Made by a program: the position numbers and the translations under genes | Part shown: positions 18,501 to 26,175 of the stretch, in pieces | How the letters are laid out: every line of letters begins with the position of its first letter | Numbering within the stretch: position 1 is the stretch's first letter | Notes under the pieces: model-generated | What the model saw: only the letters and a program-made list of their open reading frames with translations | Told to the model about the DNA's origin: nothing | Database searches by the model: none | Assembly: GCA_001464355.1 (NCBI GenBank) | Contig: LNEU01000033.1 | Span: 310,001 to 374,000, forward strand | Length of the DNA: 64,000 nucleotides | Direction: 5' to 3' | Origin: Burkholderiales bacterium Ga0077544 | Lineage (GTDB): Bacteria; Pseudomonadota; Gammaproteobacteria; Burkholderiales; Burkholderiaceae_D

Positions 18501-18699
18501 CGATCCAAGCTTCCGTTCGCCGATGGCGATTACGGTGATTGGCGGCTTGATCACATCGACCTTGCTGAGCTTGCTGGTGGTGCCCGCGGTCTTCACTTAC
18601 ATCGACGATCTGGAGCACTGGATGAAGCGGATGATGCGCAAGGCGCGAGGCATCAAGGATGAACCGCTAACCCCGCCGCAAATCGCGCTGGAAAAATAA
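15589..18699 (+). CDS. RND multidrug efflux permease (HAE1/AcrB-like)
   Basis: A 1036-residue inner membrane proton/drug antiporter with the usual 12 transmembrane segments and two large periplasmic loops. Proton relay residues are visible as the Asp pair in 'GVLVDDAIVEIENISRHL' (about 401-402) and the Lys in 'GIVTKNSILLVDYA' (about 917). The N-terminus 'NFSSLSIKNPIPAIMLFVLLSLAG' is typical. GTG start with GGAG just upstream, 8 bases after the adaptor gene. With the adaptor, channel and TetR-type regulator it makes a complete tripartite system; the closest subgroup seems to be one with a non-AcrB-like specificity, so substrates cannot be named. Confidence 0.94.
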   Translation: MNFSSLSIKNPIPAIMLFVLLSLAGMLAFNSSAVQDFPDIELPIVTVSASLPGAAPAQLETEVARKIEDSVATLQGIKNIYTKVLDGLVTVTVEFVLEKNISDAVNDVRDAVALIRADLPSELRDPSVTKVSTAGRVVLTFTAAPAAGSTMDEQELSWFVDNTISKRVLSVPGVGAFKRVGGVNREVRIELDAAKMAALNVAAVDVSRRLRLVQQEAPGGRGDVSGAEQAVRTIGTVKSAAELAQMDIPLADGNHIRLDQVAKVIDTIAERRSSASQDGKTVVGFEVFRTKGASELDVAKGTQAAIEELQKEHRNIVFKQAIDNAKPVEENFDGSMELLYEGALLAVLVVWWFLRDWRATLVAAAALPLSVIPTFLGLQYFGYTLNTVTLLSLALVVGVLVDDAIVEIENISRHLRMGKTPMQAAMEAADEIGMAVIATTFALVAVFLPTAFMAGIPGLFFKQFGWTAVLAILASLLVARLLTPMMAAYILKPAKQHEEKDSWMMQRYMATMKWALTHRLVTAIASGLFFIASIMLVPLLPTGFVPAADRGQTQINIELPPGSTLAETTAVAERVRVAVSKDKNVTSIFSSVGGGSSGDAFAPGAAAEARRAVLTLTTTHRNDRDESMANIESGIRANIADIPGARFNVGPPDTGVKMQLVLRSEDPLALQQAAQKVERELRTLKGIGNVSSSASLVRPEIIVRPDSARAADLGVTAASIGETVRVATAGDYDMNLPKLNLSERQVPILVKLPDNVRADLAAIERLTVPGKNGPVMLGNVASVTMQSGPAQIDRLNRSRNVTLDVELGSRTLGELNTEARALPSMLNLPPSVKIAELGDAQEMLLLFESFGLAMLIGVLCIYGVLVLLFKDFMQPITILAALPLSIGGAFVALLLTGRALSMPSMIGLIMLMGIVTKNSILLVDYAILARQQGMNRFDALVDACHKRSRPIIMTTIAMGAGMLPLALGWGADPSFRSPMAITVIGGLITSTLLSLLVVPAVFTYIDDLEHWMKRMMRKARGIKDEPLTPPQIALEK

Positions 18700-18734
18700 G
18701 CGCAGTTTTTTGCTTGAATATTCTAAGGAACATC

Positions 18735-19091
18735 ATGAACCGTCCTGTTTTAAGTTCAGAAAAACTGTTACCGGAAGTGGCTGCCACCATAGCCGGCTAT
18801 CACCAGAAAACCGTCAGTGAAGTCTGCACCGCGATCGCCACCAACAGGATTGTGGTGGTCGGCATGGGAATGAATCCTTTTGTAAAAAAAGCGCGTGCAG
18901 CCTTGTCCGAGGCCGGTGTTGATTTCAAATATCTTGAATACGGCAACTACCTTTCGATGTGGAAGCCGCGTCTGGCGATCAAGATGTGGAGTGGCTGGCC
19001 GACCTTCCCGCAAGTGTTTGTTGATGGCAAGTTGATAGGCGGCTTCAAGGAAACAGTTGCCGCTTTGAAAGCCGGCACGCTCGCCAACTGA
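18735..19091 (+). CDS. Glutaredoxin-fold protein lacking the active-site cysteine
   Basis: A 118-residue protein that follows the monothiol glutaredoxin pattern after a ~30-residue N-terminal extension. The glutathione-binding 'GWPTFPQVFVDGKLIGGFKE' (87-106) is intact, but where CGFS or CPYC should lie the sequence is 'GMGMNPFVKKAR' (43-54) without cysteine. The only Cys is C31, outside the site. It therefore cannot do standard dithiol or monothiol exchange. ATG at 18735 has AAGGA nine bases upstream and is preferred to a TTG at 18714. It follows the RND pump by 35 bases and precedes a PIG-L protein by 10 bases. Confidence 0.78.
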   Translation: MNRPVLSSEKLLPEVAATIAGYHQKTVSEVCTAIATNRIVVVGMGMNPFVKKARAALSEAGVDFKYLEYGNYLSMWKPRLAIKMWSGWPTFPQVFVDGKLIGGFKETVAALKAGTLAN

Positions 19092-19101
19092 TAGAGGTGC
19101 C

Positions 19102-19854
19102 ATGGTGTTTTCATCACGACAGCCATCGACTAAAAACTTCCCGCTGAATCTGTATCAGTTGTCGCTGCCATCGCCACTTACGCTGGTGGTGCTGGCGCCG
19201 CATCCGGATGATTTTGATGCAATCGGCGTGACGCTGCGGTTTTTTCATCAGCGTGGCGACATCATCCATCTGGCAGTGCTGACGACTGGCGCGAGCGGTG
19301 TGGAAGATGGTTATGCCGGTGTGCATGGCGACGCGGATAAGGCGGCGCTGCGTGAGCAGGAGCAAACAGCAAGCTGCGCATTCTTCGGTTTGCCTGCCGA
19401 GCGCCTGCACTTCCTGCGTCTGCCGCCGGATGAAAAAGGCAATCCGCGTCTGGATGCCGCCAACCATCAGCGGATACGCGACTATCTATTGCAGCGCAAA
19501 CCTGATCTGGTCTTCATGCCGCACCGGAATGACAGCAATATCACGCATCAGCGCACGTATGCCTTGTTTCGTGCAGTGGCGCTGGCCGATAATCTGCAGA
19601 CGTGGGCAGTATTGAATCAGGATGCGAAGACGGTCGCGATGCGCACGGATATGATTACCCCATTCGATGCAGCGACAGCGGCGTGGAAGGCGGAGTTGCT
19701 GCGTCTGCATCAATCGCAACATCAGCGTAATTTGAATACGCGCGGTCATGGCTTCGATGAACGGGTACTTGCCATCAATCGGAAAAGTGCGGCAGATCTG
19801 GATCTGGGTGGCGATGAATATGTCGAATGCTTTGAGCTGGAACGCTTCGGCTAA
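19102..19854 (+). CDS. PIG-L family N-deacetylase
   Basis: A 250-residue LmbE/PIG-L zinc hydrolase. The zinc motif is 'LAPHPDDFDAIGVTLRFF' (about 31-48, AHPDD-type), followed by 'ILHLAVLTTGASG'-like sequence and the later His block 'LVFMPHRNDSNITHQRTYALF'. Members remove acetyl groups from N-acetylglucosaminyl-type substrates in sugar, antibiotic or low-molecular-weight thiol pathways; which one applies here is not evident. An AGAGG ribosome binding site precedes the ATG. It starts 10 bases after the glutaredoxin-like gene, so the two are likely co-transcribed. Confidence 0.85.
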   Translation: MVFSSRQPSTKNFPLNLYQLSLPSPLTLVVLAPHPDDFDAIGVTLRFFHQRGDIIHLAVLTTGASGVEDGYAGVHGDADKAALREQEQTASCAFFGLPAERLHFLRLPPDEKGNPRLDAANHQRIRDYLLQRKPDLVFMPHRNDSNITHQRTYALFRAVALADNLQTWAVLNQDAKTVAMRTDMITPFDAATAAWKAELLRLHQSQHQRNLNTRGHGFDERVLAINRKSAADLDLGGDEYVECFELERFG

Positions 19855-19884
19855 TCAATAGAATATTGCGATAGAGGATATGAC

Positions 19885-20124
19885 ATGGCTTGCAATCATA
19901 AAGAAGTGCTGGATCTTGCAAAGGCGGGAAACTGGGAACAGGCGCATGCCATGGTGCAAGTGCATGGCGATGTGTTGTCATGCCAGATACACGGTTACCT
20001 GCATCGCGTTGAAGGCGATTTGAGCAATGCCAGTTACTGGTACGGTCGGGGCAAAAGCAGTTTGCCCAAGAATACGCTGGATGAAGAATTTGATCGCCTG
20101 TACGGAAAACTTGCCGACGCTTGA
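19885..20124 (+). CDS. Small conserved hypothetical protein
   Basis: A 79-residue soluble protein of unknown function. It is rich in aromatic and His residues and includes 'AGNWEQAHAMVQVHGDVLSCQIHGYLHRVEGDLSNASYWYGRGKSSLP', a helical TPR-like pattern I recall from small proteobacterial hypotheticals. The ATG has an AGAGGA ribosome binding site. It follows the PIG-L gene by 30 bases on the same strand and may belong to the same transcript. No catalytic motif is visible. Confidence 0.7.
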   Translation: MACNHKEVLDLAKAGNWEQAHAMVQVHGDVLSCQIHGYLHRVEGDLSNASYWYGRGKSSLPKNTLDEEFDRLYGKLADA

Positions 20125-20163
20125 CGTGTCGCAGCAAAGCATTGCTTGCATACTTTCAAGAAC

Positions 20164-20511
20164 TTACGCTTTGTGGGCGTGACGCGAATCCGTCGGTGCT
20201 TCGGCTCTCTCGTTGAGTCCGTAATCGCGTAATACCTGAGCAACACGTAACCTATAGTCGGCAAAAATAGTTGCTCGTCCGGCCGCTTGGACCTTGCGAT
20301 GCTCTTCCAGATTGCGCCATTGCTTTACCGCTTCCTCATCGCGCCAGTAAGACAACGATAAAATCTTCCCCGGCTGACTCAGGCTTTCAAATCGTTCGAT
20401 AGAGATAAAGCCGTCCATGTCATCCAGCAGCGGTCGCAACGATGCCGCCGCTTCCATATAGTCCTGCTTGTGCTCTCCATGCGGAATGACTTCAAAAATA
20501 ACGGCAATCAT
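20164..20511 (-). CDS. Antibiotic biosynthesis monooxygenase (ABM) domain protein
   Basis: A 115-residue dimeric ferredoxin-like fold protein. Typical ABM features are 'MIAVIFEVIPHGEHKQDYMEAAASLRPLLDDMDGFISIERFESLSQPGKILSLSYWRDEEAVKQWRN', in which the Trp and the HxxV-type helix ('EEHRKVQAAG') are family hallmarks. Members include heme-degrading and quinone monooxygenases, but many are of unknown role. The ribosome binding site AAGGAGCG precedes the ATG. A second ABM-type gene lies at 45336-45638 on the same strand. Confidence 0.82.
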   Translation of the reverse strand: MIAVIFEVIPHGEHKQDYMEAAASLRPLLDDMDGFISIERFESLSQPGKILSLSYWRDEEAVKQWRNLEEHRKVQAAGRATIFADYRLRVAQVLRDYGLNERAEAPTDSRHAHKA

Positions 20512-20586
20512 GTAGCGCTCCTTGAGGATCTGTTCGATAGAATTTCAACAAATTATTCAGCGAATTTCTCAACGAATTTCTTGGAA

Positions 20587-21111
20587 TTACGGCCTCCGGA
20601 ATTCGCTTTCTATCCAGTGCTCGGCACTCGCGCGCGTCAGCTTGAAGCTGGGTACAACGCGTACTTCTGCAATTTGAGCGCCACTCTCATCGATTGCACT
20701 GAGCATTGCATACGGATCATCTTCGTCCGGCACGATATCGAGATTAACGGTTATCGTTGCCGTTGCGGTATTCACGACGACGCTTTTGTGCAGCGTCGCA
20801 TGCAGTTGCTGTTCATGTCTGCGCAAGACTTCTGATGCAGTCTTGACCAGCGTGTGGAAGGCCGGTGTATCCAGCGGCTTGGGATTTTTCTTGTCGCGGC
20901 CCATGGTCCACGGTCCTACCAGTGCCGGTTCCGCTTCGCCATCTTTGATCATTGCCACTGCCCAACCTTCGTCGTCATCGTTCTTGATTACGCGTGCAGT
21001 CCAGCCATCGTCCCGCCACAGACGTGGTTCGTGGATAGTGTCGCTTTGATCCGGTTCGGAATCGCCCTGCGTCAAATCGCTTACATCTTCATTCGTGACA
21101 TCGTTGTTCAT
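20587..21111 (-). CDS. Conserved hypothetical acidic protein
   Basis: A 174-residue soluble protein with an acidic, disordered-looking N-terminus (to about residue 28) and a folded part containing 'RLWRDDGWTARVIKNDDDEGWAVAMIKDGEAEPALVGPWTMGRDKKNPKPLD' and 'AFHTLVKTASEVLRRHEQQ'. I recognise it only as a type of hypothetical found in Burkholderiales; no function can be given. It lies 75 bases upstream of the ABM gene on the same strand and may be co-transcribed. Confidence 0.65.
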   Translation of the reverse strand: MNNDVTNEDVSDLTQGDSEPDQSDTIHEPRLWRDDGWTARVIKNDDDEGWAVAMIKDGEAEPALVGPWTMGRDKKNPKPLDTPAFHTLVKTASEVLRRHEQQLHATLHKSVVVNTATATITVNLDIVPDEDDPYAMLSAIDESGAQIAEVRVVPSFKLTRASAEHWIESEFRRP

Positions 21112-21370
21112 TGGTCTGCACTTGGTTTCGTCTGTTCAGGGTGCATATCATAGTGGCTTTTGTATGTGTTGTATGCGTGCGTCTCGGATCGCTTCATGCG
21201 GATAAATTGAATACAGAGCAGGGACAGCAAATTCTGGAGCTGCGTGAGCCTGCAAACTGGCGATTCTGCGTGTAGACTTGCGCCCTTGCGCAGCTAAGCG
21301 ATCATCAAGACTAGCCTGCGCGACACGACTGCAGTATCAAAATAATAATAATCATAAAAATTATAATTTC

Positions 21371-22474
21371 ATGTCGACTATTTCAAGAATGCCTTGTGTG
21401 GATGCACTCAAGGCGATTGCCTGTTTATTCATCGTATTGCATCACCTCGCGTTTTACGGCCCTATGTCGGATGCCGCCTATACGCTAGCGCCGGCTGTGA
21501 TCGATTTCTTGTATCAATATGGCCGGATGGCGGTGCAAGCCTTCTTTGTGATTGCCGGATTTCTGATGGCCGCGAAATTTGCACCGCACGGCAAGGCTTT
21601 GCTGACGCAGCCTGTGCAGGCGATTTATCAACGTTATCTTCGTCTGGCGATTCCGTATCTGGTGGCTTTGGTTTGCGCGATCTTGTGTGCTGCGCTGGCG
21701 CGTATATGGTTGACGCATGATTCGATTCCCGATGCGCCGAGCTTGATGCAATTACTGCCGCATGTTTTTTTCTTGCAGGATCTGCTGAGTCAAGAAGCTT
21801 TGTCGGCTGGCGTCTGGTATGTGGCGATTGATTTGCAACTCTTTGCGCTGGCGGCAATATTGATGTGGTGTGCGGGGCGGCTTGAAGAGCGTTATGCAGA
21901 GCTGAGTTTGCTAGGCCCGATATTGATTGCACTGTTGACGCTGCTATCGCTGTTCTTCTTTAATCTTTACGAAGAACTGGATACAACGGCGCTCTACTTC
22001 TTTGGTGCTTACGGTTTGGGCGCGCTGGCTTACTGGGCTACGCGCCGTCGCGATGGCGTGTGGTGGCTGGCTCTGTTGAGTACAGCGGTACTGGCGGCTT
22101 TGCTGTTTGATTTCCGTTCACGTATTTTGGTGGCGGGAGGTGTGATGCTGATATTGGGTATCGCTCGTCAAACCGGTCGTATGGAAACGCTGGCCATGCC
22201 GCGCTTGCTGGTTTATCTGGGGCGGATTTCATATTCTGTTTTCTTGATTCACTTTCCTTTGTGCATGGTTGTGAATGCAGTATTTTTCCGCTTTTTTCCG
22301 GAGCAAGCGTTCGCCAATCTGATAGGCATGATGGTGGCATTCGCGGCAAGCATAGGCGGCGGTGCGCTCTTGTTTCACTGGGTTGAAAATCGTCAGTTGA
22401 GCGGCCGAAAACGCCTGCTGGCACCGACGGGTTTTCTGGTCAGCGGTATGCTGGCCGCGCAGCAATTCAGTTAA
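21371..22474 (+). CDS. Acyltransferase family 3 membrane protein
   Basis: A 367-residue integral membrane protein of the acyltransferase-3 (OafA/NodX-type) family, with about ten hydrophobic segments. The N-terminal signature is 'DALKAIACLFIVLHHLAFYGPMSD', with the catalytic-type His in 'LHH', then 'FFVIAGFLMAAKF' and the C-terminal 'YLGRISYSVFLIHFPLCMVVNAVF'. Such enzymes O-acylate envelope glycans or lipids. Start set at 21371 (MSTIS) because the upstream in-frame stretch is low complexity with no signal. It ends at a clear terminator and stands alone. Confidence 0.87.
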   Translation: MSTISRMPCVDALKAIACLFIVLHHLAFYGPMSDAAYTLAPAVIDFLYQYGRMAVQAFFVIAGFLMAAKFAPHGKALLTQPVQAIYQRYLRLAIPYLVALVCAILCAALARIWLTHDSIPDAPSLMQLLPHVFFLQDLLSQEALSAGVWYVAIDLQLFALAAILMWCAGRLEERYAELSLLGPILIALLTLLSLFFFNLYEELDTTALYFFGAYGLGALAYWATRRRDGVWWLALLSTAVLAALLFDFRSRILVAGGVMLILGIARQTGRMETLAMPRLLVYLGRISYSVFLIHFPLCMVVNAVFFRFFPEQAFANLIGMMVAFAASIGGGALLFHWVENRQLSGRKRLLAPTGFLVSGMLAAQQFS

Positions 22475-22494
22475 CTTTTTGCTTGATATAGTGG

Positions 22495-22530
22495 CCCGGC
22501 CTTCGCCTTGCTGCGCAAGCCGGGTTTTTT
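22495..22530 (+). terminator. Intrinsic terminator after acyltransferase gene
   Basis: CCCGGC (22495-22500) pairs with GCCGGG (22519-22524), with further pairing possible inside the loop, followed by TTTTTT at 22525-22530. It begins 20 bases after the acyltransferase stop. Confidence 0.82.
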
Positions 22531-22741
22531 AAATCAGTTCTTCAAGACTAATGTCGGATGACACGGAAAGTGAAAATTCAGCTATTGATTTTTAAGGCTT
22601 TTTTCATTAACCCTAACATTGACACTTTTAGCAGTGTCACGATTGGTGAAATAATCTGGACTTCATGCCACGGATATTGAAATTCCTGATGGAGAAAGCT
22701 GGTTGACATGATTTTTGCACCGTTACCCGAACTATCTATTC

Positions 22742-23527
22742 TTATTCCACAAATTCGACACCTACGATGTCGGAATAAGGGACCGCTTCGTTTTCCCCAT
22801 TGAAGCATTTCACGGAGTTGCAATCCAATTCCTTTTGCAGGATGCAGGAACGCACGTAACATAGCGCGGTAGCAATAAGAGTGTCATCCACAACTTTGTT
22901 ACTTGTAAACTTCAATATGGCAGGTTTGAGTTTGGCTCTAAATTGTTCGATAAAATCAGGGCCGCCGTTCTGGTTAAGGCCATTGCATATATCTACGATG
23001 ATTTCAGGCATGCCAAGATAGTCATGCTGGCCTAGCTTGTTGGCCTGAAATGCGACGTCGCGTACCAGAATGGCGAACGGTCCCCAATGCATATCGTTGT
23101 TGGTCTTGTTACTGTAGTGGTTGTCTCTGATTCCATGTGTATACAGGGCCGTACGAAATTGCTCCTTTTTCGGATCGTCGAGCACATCGGCGAGCATGGT
23201 TATCAAATTTGGCAAGATTACGCCTAATGGCAAAATGCCCTCTGAAAATGCAGCGTCATTGCGTATGCGAGTTGCGTGGAACCAAGCCACGGAGTTAAGC
23301 ATCTGCGGTTGTCCAATATTCTTTACCACAACTTCATACAGGTATTCTCGAAAGCCCATCGGCAGATTTGGAGTCTCTTCGTAGTAGATATCAATTTCCG
23401 GGATTGATAAAAAGTCACGAAGTAGCACGGGCTTACACTGAAATATCAAGGCCAAGCTATGAAGTGCTGAATCGAATGATCCGCAATCAAGGACAATAAG
23501 GTTGCTCATATAAATCCCATTGTCCAT
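22742..23527 (-). CDS. Unrecognised AT-rich orphan gene with ART-like 'WFHATR...EGILPLG' motif
   Basis: A 261-residue soluble protein I cannot place in a family. Composition differs from its neighbours: one 60-base line inside it (23461-23520) has 24 G+C, well below the surrounding genes. Notable segments are 'NSVAWFHATRIRNDAAFSEGILPLG' (78-102), 'NDMHWGPFAILVRDVAF' (144-160) and 'LGMPEIIVDICN' (171-182). The first resembles the H-x-T ... I-x-x-x-G-L-x-P pattern of ADP-ribosyltransferase-like proteins such as DarT and KptA, but this is pattern recognition only. It starts 83 bases after norB ends on the same strand. A second ATG at 23509 is an alternative start. Confidence 0.62.
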   Translation of the reverse strand: MDNGIYMSNLIVLDCGSFDSALHSLALIFQCKPVLLRDFLSIPEIDIYYEETPNLPMGFREYLYEVVVKNIGQPQMLNSVAWFHATRIRNDAAFSEGILPLGVILPNLITMLADVLDDPKKEQFRTALYTHGIRDNHYSNKTNNDMHWGPFAILVRDVAFQANKLGQHDYLGMPEIIVDICNGLNQNGGPDFIEQFRAKLKPAILKFTSNKVVDDTLIATALCYVRSCILQKELDCNSVKCFNGENEAVPYSDIVGVEFVE

Positions 23528-23610
23528 GTTCCAGTTGAGTGGCGGTTGTGTTGGTCGGAGTATATCGGCGCTATTTTTTCAATTTCTTGGCGTAGATTTC
23601 ACTTTCCGTT

Positions 23611-25881
23611 TCATCCAACAACTAATTCATCCGGCATGCTGCGCTTGGGCCCCAGGCATAACACGCCGATGATGACCTGCCATGCAACTGCACAGGCACC
23701 TACAATAAATACGACGTCGCCAAACGTACGTATCCAGCGCAGGTTTTCCAGGAAATCCTGCTGCAAAAATTCCGCACTTCTGGCGTACCACATCCCTTGC
23801 GTCACACTGGCCTCGAACTGAAACAGTCCGATAGGCAGCAGGCTGGTCATGATCATGAAAATCAGGCCGGCATTCAAACACCAGAAGCCGGTATTCATCA
23901 AGCGATCACTAAAGCGGAACGCAGGGCGTATGTAACGCAATACAAGCAGCACAAAACCTATAGACAGAAAGCCATACACGCCAAATAGCGCAGCATGCGA
24001 ATGCACGGCAGTGGTGTTGAGTCCTTGCAGGTAAAACAGCGCAACCGGCGTATTGATCATGAAGCCGAACATGCCTGCGCCCACCATATTCCAGAAGGCG
24101 ACAGCGATAAAACACATCAATGGCCATTTCACCGCCTGCATCCAGAGTGCGCGCTCTTTCAAACGCCAGTGTTCCCAGGCTTCATGCCCCAGCAAAATCA
24201 GTGGCACGACTTCCAGTGCGCTGAAAGCTGCGCCAACCGCCATGATAGGCGTCGTAGTTCCTGAAAAATACATGTGATGGAAGGTGCCGGGTACGCCACC
24301 AACCATGAACAGGGACGCGGAGGCGAGGCTGGCCATGGTTGCCATCCGTTTCGATACCAGACCCATGCTGGAAAAAATGAATGCCAGCGCAGTAGTCGCA
24401 AACACTTCGAAAATTCCCTCTACCCAAAGGTGCACGACCCACCAGCGCCAGTACTCCATGATGGTGATGTGGCTACGCTCACCGTAAAACAGACCGCTGC
24501 CATAAAACAGGCCGATGGTGATGGTCGACAGACAAAGCAGCGCGAGCAGATTCTTGTCGCCATCCAGCTTGAAGGCAGGCAGGATGGCGCGCAACATTAA
24601 TCCCAGCCAGAACACGATGCCGATGAACAAGGCAATTTGCCAGAAGCGACCCAGATCAAGGTATTCATAGCCTTGGTGACCAAGCCAAAAGCTCAGATTG
24701 GGCGGCATGATGTGATTGATGGTCAGAAAGCTGCCTATGAAAGAACCGCCCACCACTACCAGTAATGCGCAGAACAGAATATCCACGCCCGTCTTTTGAT
24801 AGCGCGGGTCTTTGCCGCCGTTAATCAGTGGTGCGAGAAACAGGCCTGCAGTGAGGAACGCAGTGGCGATCCAGAAAATCGCTGCCTGCAAATGCCAGGT
24901 ACGCGTCAGCGAATATGGAAACCATTGCGATATATCGATCCCGTAAAAATGCTGCCCTTCAATTGTGTAATGCGCGGTCAGACCACCGAGCAAAACCTGC
25001 AAGACGAATAAGGTCACCACAATCAGCAGATACTTGCCGAGTGCATTTTGCGAAGGCGTCAAGCCGGCTAAAGAGAGCGGGTCGTCCTTGGGTGCTTGCG
25101 GCTCCGGCTCGTGCTTGCGCAGGAAAGACCATGCCAGTATCAGGAATCCAATGCCCGCAATCAGGATGACAACGCAGGCCAGTGACCACAGCACATTCTC
25201 GGGCGTAGGGTGATTGTCTATCAGCGGCTCAGGCGGCCAGTTATTGGTGTAGGTCGCCGCAGTATTTGGTCTTTCGGTCGCGGCGGCCCATGCTGTCCAG
25301 AAAAAGAACTTGGTCAAATCCTCACGCCGCTTTGCATCTGGCAGCGTGTTTTCCTTCATTGCATAGTCGTCGCGCAGACTGCGCAATTCGGGCGCGGCAC
25401 CATACAGCTTTTGATAGTGATCGGCGGTCAGCGCCATTGCCTGCGCGCGGCGCTCGGATACGGTTACCGTATTGTTGTCTGCCGTGTAGGTATTGTTGCG
25501 GTACTCGGTTTTCAGTTGATAGTGCAGTGCGGCTTTTTGATCGCCGGCTAATTGCGCATAGGGCGTATTGTAGATTTGCTGTGCAGCCAGCTCCAGCCAT
25601 GCGAGCAGTTCGCGATGCAGCCAGTCGGCGGTCCAGTCCGGCGCCTGATAAGCACCATGTCCCCAGATCGAACCGACTTCCATGCCGCCGGTACTTTGCC
25701 ATGCTGTCTGCCCGTTGAGAATATCTTCATCGGTCATCAGAACACGGTTGGATGGCGTGACGACTTGCGTCGGAATCGGTGGTGCCTGTTTGTATATTTC
25801 GACGCCGCTAATGCCCAGAATCGAAAATGTGACAGCCAGTACCACGATTAGCGTCCACCACAGCTTGCGATATTCCGCCAT
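23611..25881 (-). CDS. norB: Quinol-dependent nitric oxide reductase (qNor), NorB/NorZ
   Basis: A 756-residue single-subunit nitric oxide reductase. The N-terminus has a membrane anchor and a NorC-like periplasmic domain ('ILNGQTAWQSTGGMEVGSIWGHGAYQAPDWTADWLHRE') without a CxxCH heme c motif, which marks the quinol-fed type. The rest is a 12-14 helix heme-copper oxidase-like core with heme/FeB His ligands in 'TRTWHLQAAIFWIAT', 'HLWVEGIFEVFATT' and 'HSHAALFGVYG'. It reduces 2 NO to N2O in the inner membrane, either for denitrification or NO detoxification. GGGGAGG precedes the ATG at 25881; an upstream in-frame start exists but adds no domain. No other denitrification gene is in the window, so detoxification is likely. 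Confidence 0.95.
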   Translation of the reverse strand: MAEYRKLWWTLIVVLAVTFSILGISGVEIYKQAPPIPTQVVTPSNRVLMTDEDILNGQTAWQSTGGMEVGSIWGHGAYQAPDWTADWLHRELLAWLELAAQQIYNTPYAQLAGDQKAALHYQLKTEYRNNTYTADNNTVTVSERRAQAMALTADHYQKLYGAAPELRSLRDDYAMKENTLPDAKRREDLTKFFFWTAWAAATERPNTAATYTNNWPPEPLIDNHPTPENVLWSLACVVILIAGIGFLILAWSFLRKHEPEPQAPKDDPLSLAGLTPSQNALGKYLLIVVTLFVLQVLLGGLTAHYTIEGQHFYGIDISQWFPYSLTRTWHLQAAIFWIATAFLTAGLFLAPLINGGKDPRYQKTGVDILFCALLVVVGGSFIGSFLTINHIMPPNLSFWLGHQGYEYLDLGRFWQIALFIGIVFWLGLMLRAILPAFKLDGDKNLLALLCLSTITIGLFYGSGLFYGERSHITIMEYWRWWVVHLWVEGIFEVFATTALAFIFSSMGLVSKRMATMASLASASLFMVGGVPGTFHHMYFSGTTTPIMAVGAAFSALEVVPLILLGHEAWEHWRLKERALWMQAVKWPLMCFIAVAFWNMVGAGMFGFMINTPVALFYLQGLNTTAVHSHAALFGVYGFLSIGFVLLVLRYIRPAFRFSDRLMNTGFWCLNAGLIFMIMTSLLPIGLFQFEASVTQGMWYARSAEFLQQDFLENLRWIRTFGDVVFIVGACAVAWQVIIGVLCLGPKRSMPDELVVG

Positions 25882-25947
25882 GTTGCCTCCCCTGCATGAT
25901 TGATTTTTGGAGCCGCAAGCGACTTGAGCTAAATGCTGCCCAACCAT

Positions 25948-25970
25948 AACAGATATCTAAAATGCATAAA
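25948..25970 (-). promoter_or_regulatory. Candidate NsrR-type NO-responsive operator upstream of norB
   Basis: Reading the minus strand, TTTATGCATTT is followed after one base by AGATATCTGTT. The first half matches the 11-base NsrR half-site (A/T-rich ATGCATTT) very well, the second half only partly (AnATnnnTT). It lies about 67 bases upstream of the norB ATG. NsrR is a known NO-sensing repressor of such genes; no nsrR gene is present here. Confidence 0.4.
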
Positions 25971-26175
25971 ATCTAATTGCAATCAGAATGCCTAGCCTGT
26001 CCCTGCCGCGCAACGGCCGGGAATGCAGGTTGGGGTGAGGGAAATATCAGTGGGAGTGCTGCTTGCAGTAGCAGGGAAGCGTTTCCCTCAGCCTGCTGTG
26101 CCGGGTGAGCAAAACAGGCTGGAGCAGGCTGAGTGGAGCAGGGGCAGTGAAACGGACCCGGTAAAAGTGAAAGGC

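Noticed and set aside
16696-18618. 640-residue open frame on the minus strand inside the RND permease gene
   Set aside because: It lies wholly antisense to a clearly conserved pump gene, is rich in His, Arg and Gln as expected of a shadow frame, and has no domain.
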